Below are positions 31,503 through 43,421 of a stretch of DNA of 49,873 nucleotides, one piece after another (position 1 is the stretch's first letter; the number at the start of each line of letters is the position of its first letter). The notes under the pieces were generated by a model. The model was not told where the DNA came from. It saw only the letters and a list, made by a program, of their open reading frames with translations, and ran no database searches. Made by a program: the position numbers and the translations under genes. The stretch is from Triparma columacea (taxonomy: Eukaryota > Sar > Bolidophyceae > Parmales > Triparmaceae). The DNA lies in NCBI GenBank assembly GCA_030267965.1, contig BRYA01000192.1:44358-94230 (forward strand), written 5' to 3'.

Positions 31503-32299
31503 ATGGCCCTCCGCGCGATATCTCCTTCTCCGGAATCGATTCAATGCAGCATCTGTTTGTGTGAGATAGAGGAGCTTGACGAGGGCATGACAGCTACAAA
31601 GATGAGCTGCTGCAATGGTTGCTTTCACACTGACTGCCTGGAACAGTGGAGGAAGCGGAGCAAGAAGGTGAGCATGGAATCGGAGAGAGAGAGAGGGGGG
31701 GGGGGAGGGGGAGGTTATAGTGAAATTGACGATTCGTGTGACTTTTAAGATGCCGCTCCCAGCAATCTGTCCTCCAGCTTGACCATTCCACCTCCAACTC
31801 TTCTCGCGATCCAATTCACTCGTCGCAGACTTGCCCGAACTGCCGCTCCACAATGTCGCACAGCTTTTTGGAAGGACGCACCGGCTATACACCTCTGGTT
31901 AGGAAGTCAGGGATGCTCAGAGCTCCTCCCTTCTCCCCGACCCATTCTCTCCCCTCACAGATCCCCTCTCTCGTAGTCACGTCTCCCAACCTCATCATTC
32001 CCTCTAGAAGCACAAACAATGCAAGAACGACGGAAGCGAATGGCACACAAGCCAACGACCCTAACAGCAACAGCAACCCCCCCTCTTCTCAACACCAAGC
32101 TCGACCCTCGCTGACTTGGGCGGATCTTCAGATTTCCACATTCATTCCTTACTTCGACAACGATGTCGCAAGCTCCCCAAACCCGACGACGCCCTCAGGT
32201 GGTCTACCCCCGAGATTTCCCACCGGGCACACTACCTCCTCTAAGAAGAGTCAAATCATTCGCAACGCACTTGAAAACGTTGATCAGTGGCTCAGCTAA
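31503..32299 (+). CDS. RING-finger protein, probable E3 ubiquitin ligase
   Basis: Exons 31503-31667 and 31763-32299 join in phase 0 to give 233 residues. The intron splits a C3HC4-type RING. CSICLCEIEEL supplies the first pair, and CCNGCFHTDCLEQW supplies the next ligands (Cys-x-His-x2-Cys). The last pair CPNCR lies in exon 2 after a 24-residue spacer, which is longer than usual. I used the acceptor CTCCCAG (31762) because it keeps frame into CPNC. A further 63-base in-frame intron at 31898-31960 (GTTAGG...CTCACAG) is possible. The rest is Ser/Asn/Pro-rich and probably disordered. RING proteins recruit E2 enzymes; the substrate is unknown. Confidence 0.75.
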
Positions 32300-32475
32300 A
32301 TAGAAGATAGACGTTACAGAGCATTGGTATGTATGCATTATTTTTTAGTTAGCGTCTGCGATCTTGACCGTTGTTTTCACCATGTCTCTCCAGCCTCAAG
32401 GAGGGGAGGCTGAAACTACGTAAAATACTGAGATTTATAACAAACAAAATGATTGTGAAAATTGCTAGCAGTAAG

Positions 32476-35400
32476 TCACACCCAAGACATCCAACCGACA
32501 TACATCTGAACGAGATTCTCAGTGCTCGTCGCCTCCAGTATGAGCTTGTGGGCCTGCCCCTCCACCCCCATCGGAAGAAAGCCATGGCCTTCGCCCTCAT
32601 TCTGCGCCCCCCTGTCCTTTCGTGGTATTTTCTTGTAGTTGGGGTTCACGAGGTTGTAGACGCCCCTAAGCCTGCCGTCAATGACTCGCATGTTCTTGAC
32701 GGCGTCAATGTTTTTCCGCTCGAGTCCCGTCGTGTTGTCCTTCATGATTTCTCCAATCCCTTCACTGTTCTTCCACGAAATGACAGGATCCAACAGGAAA
32801 GGCTGCAGTATGGCCAACAGGAGTTCCCTGTGCTCCCTCAGTACGGTGAGGGTCTCTATGAGCCCGCCCCTGAAAGCCCCCTCATACCCCACGGAGCCCA
32901 TGGCATCAACCATGTTGGGAGTCAATCTGAACGGAACAACCTCCGGCCTCGCCAGCTTCAGCGCCTTGTCGAAAAGGCAGTCAAAGTCGACGTGAACCAC
33001 CTCCCCACAACTCGTATCGACGAGAATGTTCTCGGTGTGCCTGTCCCCCAGCCCCAGAATATGCCCGACGGCACTCCAGACTGCAGCACTCAGAGTAAAC
33101 CTCCGACGAGCATCGTACCAGTCATGAGGGTCTTGGAACTCTTGTATAAACCACCAGTACAACACGGGGGGATAAGGCTTCAGCATACGTCTGCGACGAA
33201 CGGGAAAAAGCGAATCGCGAAAAGGGTTAGGACGAAAGGCGAGCGTTGCACTCCGAATCATCCCGCGGCTTGGCTCGCTCGTCACGCGTCATTTCACTCG
33301 CCCTGCCTCACCTCTCGAACTCAATTGCAGCGCTCGAAAGCTTGCCGTGGTTGATGTACAAATCCTGACAGTGGGCAAATGTATCCCTCAAGGACTTTCT
33401 GCCAAACTCAGTCACCCTCCCCCCCCTCCTCTTTGGATTGTCTGCCTCCACTTGGGAGTTAACGCACGCCCCAATGACGTTTCGGAGGCTGTTAGTGTTT
33501 GGCACCCACTCCATGATGCCGGTGTCCTCACTCAAGCACGTTACCGAGTACGTGCGTAGTTGTAACCTTCGCTGCCCTCCCCTTCCCCCGTTCTTGCCTT
33601 TCTTCCCACCGCTCACCAACAGCCTATTCAGCACGTTGTTCAAGTCTTGGACCCTGGCGTCCTTCCTCAAATCCCCCTTGTTTTCCTTCTTGACCAGAAA
33701 ATGGATCTCCCCGATCCTTCCCTCCCTTCCCTGGCCCTCCCTCCGCATTCCTACTGCGAACGCAGTGATCTGCTTCGGTTTCGCCTTGGTGTTGAACACT
33801 CTGCCGTACCTGCTAAAGGACTCAATCCTAGGCACATACTGAGGGAAAACTTCAGCAATAACACCCTTCTGCCTCTTCTCCCTCTCGGCCCTGTTCATCC
33901 GCTGGGCCACATTCATGCTCAAGGCCGCCTGAACAGGTGGCACGAAATCCTGAAGTGTTATATTGTTCTTGAACCGAGGCCGAGGCATCTCGAACCTCAT
34001 ACCCTGAGAGACTTTGTCATTGTCTGCGATGCTCTTGAGGAGTTTGAAGAGTTGAGTGCTCTCCTTCAAGAGATCAGCCCCCCCCTTGTCCGTCTTCATC
34101 AGCTCGTCGGCCGCCAGGCGGAAAATGTCGTCCCCATGGTCCTTCCTCGTTTTGCTGTGGCTATGCTTCAACCAAGCCAGGCCCCACATCGCTTGCTTCG
34201 GATAGGCAACGAGAACCTTCTTCAGAATGTCCACGGTTATTCGCTGGGTCACCTTATGAGGATGGGCAATCCTCGAAATGAGTTGTGGCAAAGCACTGTA
34301 GAAAACATGCCGAGGAATTTGATTCCTGTTCTCCGACATGACTTCTTTGTTGATCTTATCGATGATGGGTCTTACGAAGCTGTCTGCTTCCGTCTTATAT
34401 CTGTCATCCCTTTCAGTTAGCGTGGTTTGTTTCTTCTTTGACGAGTAAGATACAGCCTTCCTCCCCCGGGAACCCCTGCTCGACTGAGTCTCCTCGGGGA
34501 GGTAGTCTACGGGGATCGCAGTAAATTCGAACCACATCGTGAGCATCCTGGGCAGTGCCTGGTAGAAATGCTTGTCACCATACGTCAAGGCCTTTCCGTA
34601 GTACTTAACAGCACTGAATATATACCTGTGGATGTCTTGCTCGTGTTTTATCACTGCCACCCTCTTGTCCTCCTCGTTGCTGCACTCATCGAGCTCCTCC
34701 TTCAACGCTTGACCCTTGGAGGACCTCGCATCAAAGTCACCAGCCAGCATACTTGCAACCCTCGCCTCTACGAGGCCGTCAAGGTACCTTGCGTAGTAAA
34801 AGTTACTTTTCTCCGAATGCTTCGCAATCTTTAGGATGTTCTTGAATCGGAAAATGATCTCGTTTCCAAACTTGAGGTTGCTCTCGACCATCCAGCGGGT
34901 GGCATAGAGAGCCATGTTCTGAAATTCCTCAGGTCTACCCTGGTAGTACTCAACTTCAGCGCCCTGGAGCTCTTTCTCGTTGGCCTTAGTACTGAGGATC
35001 TTATCTACGTTGTTAGGCTCGATGATCATCAAAGCCTCACTTGTTCGCTTCTGGTCCTGCTTCACTTTGGCTATTTGTAACCGGGCCTTGCTCTTCGAAC
35101 CATCCCACTTGTCCCCCGCGATCTTGTACGCGGCCAAGGCGCGACTCAGAGCAGGCTCAGCAATGTGCAAGTTGTGAGACTTCCTAGCCTTCTTCGCAGT
35201 CGTCAGCCAAAGGTCACCCTCGAGGGCCTTGGCATTCGCCAGTTTGGCAAGGGCGAGTCGAACGGTAATAACACCGTCGCTGTCTCCCCTACCAAGGTTC
35301 GCCAGTCTTCCATCCCAGTCCCAGCCATCCTCGCTGCAGCCCTGCGAAAACCTGAGGAAGTCCGTCTTGTCCTTTTTGCATAAGATCTCCGTGCTCTGCT

Positions 35401-38400
35401 CGATTTCTTGGAGGCAGTGGAACTTGAGGAGCAGGTTCAAAGACCTCGAGTAGCTCTCCCTTGCCACGTTAGACATGTCCTCCATCAAACCAATCCTCGT
35501 CTTGTCAAGAGCAATCTTCACTATCTCCTTCTTCTTCTCATGCAACCCGAGCATGGCCCTCCCGACGCCTATCTGGAACTTAGATTCAACATCCATCCCG
35601 TCCTCGACTACCTTAACTTTCATGCTCGTACTGGGCGTTTCGTTCCGGTTGTCTTCCTCAATCTGGTCTTGCTTTTCGAGCAATTCGGTCAACAGCGGCC
35701 ATTTCTGTAACCTCCACGCGGCTTCAACCGCATTCGGCAAGTATTCCTTGACGCTGTAATGCTTCCCTCCTGCTGAGTCGTCCATCTCGTTCTCCTCCTC
35801 TTTCCTGTTCATCATACCCCCGACCTGATTGAGCACCGATTCCAGCTGGCCAAGATGGAGCAAAGACCTCAGAAGGCCCTTCTCGAGGAGCTGCTTAGAT
35901 CGCTTCCTTTCAATACCGCTTTCCCTGCAATCATCAACATTATCTACAGTGATGTCGTCGTCGTCATCATCAGTAGCCACGTCCATGGCGTCAGCTCCGT
36001 CGCCCATTTCCCCGCCAGCCTCAGCCTCGTGCAGGATTATGGCCTGCTCGTAGCCCTGAAGGGCTCCCGCCCAGTCCCCTATTACCTCCTTCTCGTAGAT
36101 CTGCTCCACCAACGAACCTTCGTAGGAGGAGGAGGCATTGTACATTGACATGGAGGACATGCTGTCAACGTCGTCCAACTTTCCTAGAAGCACCTGCACC
36201 TTCTCAAGGTTCTTGGCAGGAATAGGGGCCAAAGTATTTCCAATCCTTTTCGCCTTCGAGAACTCTTGCGCGGATGCTTCGTCCTCATCAGCGTTGTACA
36301 CCAACTTAACGACGTTCTTCCTTGCATCCAACTCGAGATATTTGAGCGCACGGGCGTGGGCCCCGACCTTGATAGCGGCATCGGCACGCATTTGAAGCGT
36401 GATTTGAGAGGAGATATTCTGGATTCTCTCAATGCCCTCGTCCACAGGCCAGCTGTTATTGCCACCCGATGACAAGGTATCGGCGTTCAACGAGGAGGCG
36501 GAGGAGGCCGGAGACCTCCGACTGCTGCCCTTTTTAAGGCTCACGTACCTCTTCTCGATCTCCGTCTCCGTCCAGTACTCCAGCGTTTCCAGCACCGTGA
36601 ATACAGTGTTGACAGCCCTACGATGATCATCAGCGCACACAACAGACCAAAGGTCGCCGACATTACTATTGGGAGAGGAGGCATCGAAGACCAACCGAAT
36701 TTCATTGATGATCTCCTCAAGGTCGTTGTCACCTCCGAAGCACGCAACATCGAGAATCAGCAGCGGCAGGAGAAATTCAGCAACCGAGAGCCCTACATCT
36801 GCTCGAACTGCGCTGTTGAGGGCATGGAACATTGTCTTCCATCGACTCAACTCGTTTTGACAGCTCTTCTCAATGAGGTACCTGCTCCAACTTGAGATCC
36901 ACCTCTTGTAAGGTTTGTCTTTGTTGAAAAAGGGAGGGCTGCTGCCATGCTTGAGGGAGCTCTGCTTGAATTGAGTGCTCAAAAAGGGCTCAACAACGGT
37001 AAATACATCGCACTTCATCAGCTTTTCCTTGAGATCGGGGTCAATCTCAGTTGCAGGTTGAGAAGGCGTTTTCTGAGCACCTTGAGACGAGGGCGACGTA
37101 GGCTTTCCGCTGAGGAGCTTGAGCGTCTCTTGGATGGCAAACCCCACCTTATCCTGATCTTGCGTCGTTAACGCAGCCTTCAGAGCAACGACGAGACGAT
37201 TGGAGAGCAGCCTGAGGGAGTAACTGTCCATGCTGCTCTTCCATGGAGGCTGAGAGAGGCGCCAGTGAATATCGCTATTCTGGTCGGTAGACGCGTCGGT
37301 TTGGTTGGACCTGTCGGTCTTTTCCATCGAGAGCTTGTTGGGATCTATAGCTCCAATCTCTCCGAGGGTCTGGGCAAGGGCCAGCTTAACGTCCTCGTCA
37401 GTTTCTTTCGCACAGCGATCGAGCAAAGCTTGGATGAGAACTGACACGCCCCCGGACGAGTTCGCGGCAGGAGAAGGCGAAGTCGCGCCGACGCTGCTCG
37501 AGTCGGAGGCATCCTTGGAAGATTGATGACTGACAACCGTGAGGAAACGAGTAGAGGCCGACTGTTCCGAGTCGATGAGCTTTTTGAAGAGCCTCTTGTT
37601 CTCCTTGACGAGACTCGCAAGTTGGTGGAGCACGGTCCTACGGACATTTATGTTCTCATGGGAAATCAAGGATCCGAGATTCTTCAGACGGCGCTGTAAG
37701 ACGACTAGGAATCTGCCTTCAGGATTGACGACAGCGAGAGGATTGGATTTTCCCTCATCGTCAGTGCTCTCATCGTTGTCGTCATACTCCTCCGAACCCT
37801 GCGTTGACTTTCTACTGTATTTGGAAATCGCATCGAGATCAATGCTCAATTTTCGTAAGGAGCTCTTGACAGGCTCGAAAGCGTCGTGGTTAGGCAGGAA
37901 AGGAAGGCTCGCAAGGTAGGGCTTGAGCATCGTGCCGAGTTGTCCAGAGACCAAGTATTGGAAGAGAGCGACAGCCTCTGTGATGGAGTCTTTCTTGTAT
38001 TGCTTGGAGGAGGCCGAGTCCGATGCACACGTAAACTGGGAAAATATCGGAAGTAGCGCGACCGTGATGGGAGTGAGATTTTGGCCGACTATTTCAACAT
38101 TGGACTGGAGGATAGGTTCTGTGAGGCGAGGGAGGGAGAGAGGAGTGGTGAGCGATACATTCAATCAATACTAAACGAAGAAGTAACGCTCACTCACCGT
38201 CGCACAGGACTTTCACGAAGCTTATCAAATTCTTGAGAGCAAAGTAGCGCAACTTAGGATCGTGCGAGGAATCACTCATTCCAATGTTGACAGAGGACAG
38301 GATTTTCGGCATATAAAGAGCAGCCTCGGACGGCATCAGGAAGCCGATGATCCCGTTGATGCAAAACATGGTTCGGACCTTCTGCTCGGTGTCCTTGTTT

Positions 38401-41400
38401 TTGTAGCTTGTCATCGCACCATGAAGAAGAAACATGACATGCGGTTTGACCCAGGACTTGGCAGCTCGTTCTTTATCCTCACTCGAGCACGTGGAACCAC
38501 GAGACCCGACGACATTGCTGTTTTCGTTTTCCTTCGCCATATTTATCATCACATCAACGTCCTTCAACGGCCGCACAGACGAGGCGGTGGACTGCTGAGA
38601 GGCGTCGGAGTGTTGGCGCTTGTTACTTTTCTCAGAATCTCTGTAGTACCAAACGGCCGCAAACTTTATCTTCTCGATAACGTCAGCCCGATTTTGGTGC
38701 CTTTGCCCCAAGGAGTCGATAAGGATCTTGAGAATGGCGCGAGCGTGATGCTTTATGATGAATTGCAATTCGTGGGTATCGTTCAATACTTTGCGAAGTA
38801 GAAAAACAATTGGGCCCATATCGAACACTAGCAGAACCTTAGCAGTGAGGTACGGGAGGTTTTTCTTGACCAAGCTTGAAAAAAATTCGTCCCCAGAATC
38901 TCCAGTCAAACCCTCCGTAACGCGAAATACGTACTTTGCCCAGCGCTTTATGCACGTGAGATCCTGCTCAACGACGAAGCCTGGGTACAAATGCTGCGTG
39001 GCGCTGCTTAAGTACTTGTTCTTGCCGTCCAAAGACCGAGAACGATCATCGTAGATGAACTCATTCATGAAAAAGTCAAGGAAGTAAAACTGGTTAGGTT
39101 CTGAATCATCTTCAAACGTAAGGAGAAGCTCACGGACGACGGAGACGAAAAGGTTGGCGTGGTCGTGCATTCTCTTTATCGAAAAAAGCTCGGTGAAGTT
39201 GATGTTCTCGTGGATCACTTTAATGGTCTTGAAAGCTTGGATCTCAAGGTCGAAATCGAGCCAGAACTTGATGACGCGACATAGACTCGATTCGAAGAGA
39301 AGGTGCAGGACACGAGAAGTCGGGTTCGCCGAAGGGTTGGAGTGGATAGCGAGCAAGCCGAGGACCGAGAGGGCGGAAAGTTTTGAGGTTGTGACGTCGT
39401 CGTTGTTTGCGACTGCGACAACGGAAAAGGTCGAGGCGGCGGTGGTCTGTGCCGACGCGGTATTGTAGGACGAGGTATTGTAGGACGACGACGCGCCGTA
39501 TTGGGCGTCCGGATTCGCAAGGCGGCTGTACTTGGCCAAAAGAAAGTCAAAGAGCTTGAAAAAGGAGTGCGCGACTTGATGAGGTTGGGCGGCCTTGGGT
39601 TGAGGAAGGTCCTTTCGCTTCTTAGAGGGTTTGCGACGGGGCGAGCTCAGGGCTGCCTCTACGTTTTCATCATAATGCGCGAAGAATAAAGAAAGAAGAA
39701 GACCTCCGTTGGTCGTGAGGAGGGACGGAACAGCACCCTGAAGGAAGGTGCGGACCATTTCTTCTTCTTCAGTGAACGGCGAGCAGACGAGGAAAAGGAT
39801 AGGGGTGCAAAAGCTCGGAGGTTTGCACTCAGCATTATGACTGCGGTTTTTCACTTCAGCAATAAAAGGAAAGTACGTCCGGAAAAGTTCGGCACGAGCC
39901 CCATGGAGAAACCGAGGGAGTTTCGCCTCGGATAGTTCTTTGTCTTGGAGAACGGAGTGAAGAGCGTCAACAATCGTCTTAATAAGGATAAATCGCAACC
40001 TAGGGCGAGACTTCAAAGCATTATGCTCCGACGGAATGATTTTTGCAAGGAGGCCGCAAGCTTCAATCTTGACCAAGAAGTCGTAGGAAAACTCAGGATG
40101 CGAAGTAGTGGACCAGTTTTCGAGTTGGGGCCGGGGGATAATATTCGTAGATGCGCCTTCAGGCCCATCATCGACACCGTAATTGCCAAGGATCCTCCCT
40201 CTGATGCCAATCAAATTGGCAGCGATGAAGGCGAAATTGTTTTCCTCTCCTTCATTGAGCTTGCACTTGGACAAAACGCCGAGGTTGCCGTGAGAGAAGA
40301 TTAGAGCAGGGATCGACCGGTAGGCGGCATACGGATCCGAGACGACATGGTCGTAACTGCGTGGCGGCTGATAGGCGGAGATGAAAAGGGAGAGGACTGT
40401 GGCGTGGCTGCGCAGGCACTTCTCAAGCACGAGGTTGCACATGACGGGGTCGTCCTTCATTATTTTGCAGTTGCAGGTAGAGCAAAACTCGGACATCAAG
40501 GGTATTGAGAATAACTCGTGGATGCGGATGCAGGTTCTATCGCAAAACAACGAAATCTGGCGGGAGGACTTGTTTGTGGCAGGGGCCGTCATGGATTGCG
40601 TATTGGACGGAATGAGTTGAGTTTGGGGCGGAAGGAGATTAGGCGTCGGAGAGATTGTTGTGTTGGTACCAGAAGAAGAGGATGAACCGTAGCGAGTGAG
40701 GGTTAGCACGGGTTCTACTTCAGATTCGAGGTTATCGAAGGGCTTGTTCAATTGGCAGAAGGCGACAAATTGCGCGTTTGCAGGATTGGAGAAGATTTCA
40801 AACAAATGAGAACATATCTGTTTCATGTACTGGGAGTTGGGGTGGAGAGGGTGACTGGAGGAAGGGAAAGGGCGACTGTTGTGGCAGTAGACTATCTGTG
40901 AAACTGCAAAGTTGACGGCCGTAAATATTTTCTTCATCATTTTCGCGAAGCGCTTTTTGCCACCCGAAGGGTCGTTTCCGAGTGTAGATGCGATGAACTC
41001 CACGACGATGAAGATAGAGTTGAGAAGGTGGTTGAGTGAGCTCCTGACGAACTTGGAGATTTTCACCTTTCTCCACGCGATTATGGTGAGGATCCGAGTG
41101 GCGGCAGCGATCTGATAGAGCTTCTCGTGACTCTGGTTTGACTTCTTCACATCGTCATCGGCGTCTTGTGGGCACGCTATCGGTGTGAGCAGGTGGTCGA
41201 TGGGTCTCGTGAAGTTCTTGTCACTTGGATCCGGGTGGAGGTGATTCATGAGATGTCCAGCACTGCAACGACGAGCGCAGCGATAAGCGCGACGAGAATT
41301 ACAAGTAATGGTTGCATCGGTGGGTTAGAAGTGTTGTATCGCAAAGCTTCTTTGCCTCTTCCCAGTCTCACCTTTCCAAAGCGTTGGCGAGGAATTCACC

Positions 41401-43172
41401 GAGAGAGGAGCTGCAAGGAACAAAGCTATCAGAGGCGCGGTTTCTTGAGGGGCTCGCGTAGTGATTGGAGAAGGGTGAGCGGGCGGAGCGGCTAGACTGA
41501 GATTGGGACGACCCGTAAGATTGTGAGTCGAAGTTCAGCCGCTGCCGTTTCGGGTTCGGGGAGGAACGAAGGCCCATGTTTGTTACCGATCGGGATGGGA
41601 GATCAGGAACGTCAATGTTCTCGTCGAATAGAGCAGCGAGGATGGCACAAGCCTGGCCGGGGGTGACTGGGAAAGGGTTCCACGAGAGAGTGCAAATTGA
41701 CCGGATAGTGGCGTCCGAGGTGGGGCGGACGCGCCGGGGGTCAGGGTGAGAAGACAGCATCTGATACACAGAACTGAGGGCCGCCCTGGCCAGGAACTTC
41801 ACGCCGGTGAAATTGTTCTTGAACAGGCTCTTGTGTTCACTGAAGAGGGCGGCGGTGGAGATGAGCTGAGATGTGACGGCATCCGACGATGGAGACGGAG
41901 GATTGGGAGCGAGCATCGGGATCAGCCTAACGAGACTGCAGAGGGGCATAGAATGGTGCTCAGTTTCCGCTGATAGGGTCGAGACGTGGTCGTAGAGCGT
42001 CTGAACGATAAGAGGGACGAGAGGCCCGTACGACGGAGGATCGATGGGCATCACATGAACGAGAAGCTTAAGGCACGAGGTGTGGACAGTTGCGTTAGCC
42101 TCGTAAATTATATGGTCCGATGCGTCTGAGGAGGTGGAGGAGGGGGGGACGGCGGGGTAGGAGAGGACGTTGGAGAGGATGGAAGAAAGGCATTGGTGGT
42201 TGTAGGAGGACAGTGAAGTCAGAACGGTGGGGGGTTCTGTGGAGGGAGAAAGAAGGATAGTAACAATGTCAAAGAGAGACTTTCGCAGAAGGTACAGGTT
42301 GTGAGGGGATTGGAGGGTGACAGTGAATAGGTTTGTGTTGGCTTCGTTTTTCGGAGAGGTGTTGTCACCAGTCTCGGAGGACTTGCCGCGTAGGTTGTAT
42401 CGGGAAAGGGAGGGGAACGTAGAGAAGGTTAAGGGAAATTGAGTGGGAGAAGAGGACGATTCGAGGTCAATGAGACTAAGGGGGGAAAGGAGGGGGGGGG
42501 GGGAAGTGAGGGGAAGAAGGGTTGTACAGTATTTAGAATTGTCGAGACGATCAAGAAAATCTTAGGAAGATTGCGTTACTCTCACCTCGATATCATGGAG
42601 GTTAGGTCCGAGAATGCGAGGCGCCTGCACATTGGTGAGGACATCTTGCTCAGGAAGCGCGAAATGGTTGTGCAAACTGGGGGGTGGGGAGTGAAGGGAG
42701 GTGCGAGAGGGGGTGGATGGGGGTCGGTTGTTGCGCGTTCGACAGTGCCTTGTCGAGGGAAGGGGGGCAGGCTCTGGGCCGGGCGGTCAAACTCACCTGC
42801 CTCCAAAGTCTCATTGGTGCTGCTGTGCAGGGACGGGGAGGTGGTGGTGCTCAGAAGGAACGCCACTCGCTGGAGAACCTCCTCTAGCGATCCGTCGCCG
42901 AACGTGTGCATCGCGTGGGGGCAGAACTTGCACGTTAAGATGGAGTCATAGAGAGAGCAGAGCTCGGAGGGATTCTCACATCTGGCGTCCCTCTCATATC
43001 TTGACAGCACCTGGCGTAGGGACCTCATTGACTTTCGACAAACTTGAATATCCATATGTTGGTCGTGCTTACTCCTATGTTGCATGCATACCTTCGATAT
43101 AGTGAACAAATCATTGGTTTGCGCTGGGTGAGGCGATGGTGCTCGCCTCTTATTTGAGGGGGTGGGAATCAT
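32476..43172 (-). CDS. ATR: ATR-type PI3K-like protein kinase (DNA-damage checkpoint)
   Basis: ATR, with ATRIP, senses RPA-coated single-stranded DNA and phosphorylates Ser/Thr-Gln sites. Exons are 43172-42797, 42676-42586, 42475-41372, 41262-38198, 38118-33312 and 33190-32476; all phases fit, giving 3385 residues (human 2644). The N-terminal two thirds are helical-repeat sequence with Ser- and Asp-rich inserts. A FAT region precedes the kinase (about 34900-34000). Kinase motifs are FLVKKENKGDLRKDARVQD (nucleotide Lys), LRTYSVTCL and GIMEWVPNT. The last exon has LGLGDRHTENILVD (catalytic loop) and HVDFDCLF (Mg loop). The C terminus is a FATC domain, VEGQAHKLILEATSTENLVQMYVGWMSW. The GLGDRH...HVDFDCLF run and the FATC wording fit ATR rather than ATM, TOR or DNA-PK. 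Introns 3 and 5 end in the shared acceptor motif. Confidence 0.9.
33191..33311 (-). repeat. ATR intron 5, member of the shared-motif group
   Basis: It ends CTAACCCTTTTCGCGATTCGC, then TTTTTCCCGTTCGTCGCAG. Near the donor it carries GGCGAGTGAAATGACG and ACGAGCGAGCC, partly complementary to the 3' end. Confidence 0.6.
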
Positions 43173-43421
43173 TGTGGAGAGGTGGAGAGGTGGAGAGGAG
43201 AGGAGGGAAGAGTGTTGTCGATTTGAATGCGGTGTAAAGAAGGCGGAGGGCGTACAGAAGGAGAGGGTTGGGAGAGGAGAGGAGGAGGTGATTATTTTGG
43301 GGGAGGGGGCAAACTTGATGGGAGACTACTCATGATCTCACAACGTCGTGAAGCAAAGGGAAACACAAAGTCACGATTTATATGCCAACAAACTACTTAT
43401 TTAGCCCCACGAGTATTACAA

